A stretch of 7,177 nucleotides of DNA from an uncultured Pseudomonadota bacterium (GTDB lineage: Bacteria; Myxococcota_A; UBA9042; CAIXZC01), in assembly GCA_937876385.1 (NCBI GenBank), contig CALFHQ010000783.1, positions 1-7,177 on the forward strand, given 5' to 3'. Made by a program: the position numbers and the translations under genes. The notes below the pieces were generated by a model, which worked only from the letters and a program-made list of their open reading frames with translations, had not been told where the DNA came from and did not search any database. Below are positions 6,220 through 7,177 of this stretch, in pieces (positions within the stretch are counted from its first letter, which is position 1; each line of letters opens with the position of its first letter).

Positions 6220-7177
6220 CAAGAGCCGGATACCCGGGAGTTGTCCGCCATCCACATGGAAGGGCTGACTCGAGTCCCCGCTGAAACACTGCTCTCCATC
6301 ATGGAGCTCCAGGTCGGGCAACAGTATGCCTCGGAAGACCTCCCGGTGCTGACAAGCCAGGCAATCCGGCGAATCTTCTCTATTGGCTACTTCACAGACG
6401 TTCGGGTGTATCGCAAGTTGGTCGGCACCGACCGGTTTGAGTTGACCTTCGTGATTCTGGAGAAGTTCATCGTCAGCAACATCAAGCTTGTTGGCAACGA
6501 CAAAATCGAAGAAGAGGACATCCGGAAGACCTTCACCATCAAGACCGGTCGTTTTCTGGACGTTACCAAACTCATCGAAACATTGCGGAGCATCGAAGAA
6601 CTCTATCAGGACAAGGGATACTACCTGGCGGAGGCTTCCTACGAGGTGACCAAGGACGAGGCTACTCGCACCGCGTTGGTCACCATTCGAGTCAAGGAGC
6701 AGCAGACCGTGGACGTCCGAAAGGTCGTCTTTGTCGGCAATGAAGCACTGAAGGATCAGGAACTCAAGGCCTTCATGCAGACTCGGGAGCAGACCATTCT
6801 CTCCTTCCTGCAGGATGGCGGGTTGTTCATGAGCTACTTCTTCCAGTTGGAAGAAACAAGCAGTGAGTCAATGGACGGTGGCCAGTTTGAAAGTTGGTCC
6901 GCCCACGAAGACATCGACTTGCAGCGAGTGAAGTGGCTCTACCTTACCCGTGGGTATGTGCAGGTGAAGACCGGGCAGCCTCGGCTCTCGCTGACGCCGG
7001 ATCATTCCGGGGTGGTCATCACCGTGGATGTGGAAGAGGGACCTCGGTTCAAGGTGGGTCAGGTGGACGTTATGTCCAACGATGCCGACGGCCTGTTGTT
7101 CGAGAAAGAGGAACTCCTCAAGAAGCTCTCCTTGAAGAGCGGCGAGTGGTTCAACGCCCAAAACGTGATGATGGACA
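6130..7177 (+). CDS. bamA: Outer membrane protein assembly factor BamA (5' part)
   Basis: BamA is the central subunit of the BAM complex, which folds and inserts beta-barrel proteins into the outer membrane; its periplasmic POTRA domains receive substrates and accessory lipoproteins. The visible 349 codons give a Sec signal peptide (1-30, cleavage after A-S-A), POTRA1 (about 37-112, with the signature IFSIGYFTDVRV), POTRA2 (113-191, with KLVGNDKIEEEDI and YQDKGYY), POTRA3 (193-304, with KVVFVGNEAL and YLTRGYVQVK) and the start of POTRA4 (from 305, FKVGQVDV). The order, spacing and the repeated G-N and G-Y motifs are diagnostic. POTRA3 carries an enlarged loop (about 222-262). POTRA4-5 and the C-terminal barrel lie beyond the window; family members are typically 750-900 residues. 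A TamA-like or other Omp85 protein is less likely given the number of consecutive canonical POTRA domains. It is transcribed away from the giant lipoprotein gene. Confidence 0.92.
   Translation, partial: MASGSRQPGLVGSALLFACILWVWPAVASAQEPDTRELSAIHMEGLTRVPAETLLSIMELQVGQQYASEDLPVLTSQAIRRIFSIGYFTDVRVYRKLVGTDRFELTFVILEKFIVSNIKLVGNDKIEEEDIRKTFTIKTGRFLDVTKLIETLRSIEELYQDKGYYLAEASYEVTKDEATRTALVTIRVKEQQTVDVRKVVFVGNEALKDQELKAFMQTREQTILSFLQDGGLFMSYFFQLEETSSESMDGGQFESWSAHEDIDLQRVKWLYLTRGYVQVKTGQPRLSLTPDHSGVVITVDVEEGPRFKVGQVDVMSNDADGLLFEKEELLKKLSLKSGEWFNAQNVMMD

Noticed and set aside
5952..6284. Plus-strand open frame of 110 codons crossing the intergenic region
   Set aside because: It begins at TTG without a good ribosome binding site, begins upstream of the predicted bamA promoter and overlaps the bamA signal peptide region in another frame; no recognisable features.
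5893..6321. Minus-strand open frame of 142 codons over the bamA start
   Set aside because: It is mostly antisense to the bamA start and promoter region, with no family resemblance, and it would compete with the well-supported plus-strand gene.
6868..7161. Minus-strand open frame of 97 codons inside bamA
   Set aside because: It lies wholly antisense to POTRA3-4 coding sequence, whose plus-strand translation is clearly BamA.
1..7177. Search for tRNA, CRISPR repeats, insertion-sequence ends and rho-independent terminators
   Set aside because: No regularly spaced short repeats, cloverleaf-like sequence, transposase motif or GC hairpin followed by a T run was seen; nearly all of the window is occupied by the two coding frames.

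Overview
The window holds parts of two large divergent protein-coding genes separated by a 316-bp intergenic region. Both run off the window edges. The left 5.8 kb is a single uninterrupted minus-strand reading frame starting at 5813 and still open at base 1 (1937 whole codons visible). The right 1 kb is the 5' part of a plus-strand gene starting at 6130. No RNA gene, mobile element, CRISPR array or terminator was seen; neither gene's 3' end is inside the window.

The minus-strand gene encodes a giant predicted lipoprotein. It has a lipoprotein-type signal peptide with Cys20, then an acidic tether (residues 21-79). A long array of Ig-like beta-sandwich modules of about 100 residues follows (about 80-1714), joined by recurring VDxxxP junctions and ending in D-x-GN signatures. 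A short cysteine-rich island lies at 1046-1075. A fibronectin-III-like module (about 1719-1850) comes next, then the start of an FG-GAP/VCBS-type calcium-binding repeat (DIDGDG at 1880-1885) at the window edge. The precise function is unknown; the architecture suggests a cell-envelope or surface adhesion or scaffold protein.

The plus-strand gene is bamA, the outer-membrane beta-barrel assembly factor. The signal peptide, POTRA1-3 and the start of POTRA4 are visible; the barrel lies beyond the window.

The source is a diderm bacterium. Moderately GC-rich coding DNA (not computed), avoidance of TTA/CTA/TCA codons, giant Asp/Thr/Val-rich multi-Ig lipoproteins with FG-GAP repeats and paired cysteines, and a deltaproteobacterial-style BamA together suggest Myxococcota, Bradymonadota or a related lineage; this taxonomic guess is an inference. 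The intergenic region carries a reasonable sigma70-like promoter and ribosome binding site for bamA, a strong ribosome binding site for the lipoprotein gene, and a perfect 6-bp inverted repeat that could be a shared operator. The two genes share an envelope theme (assembly machine beside a large envelope protein), but a functional link is only inferred from their position.
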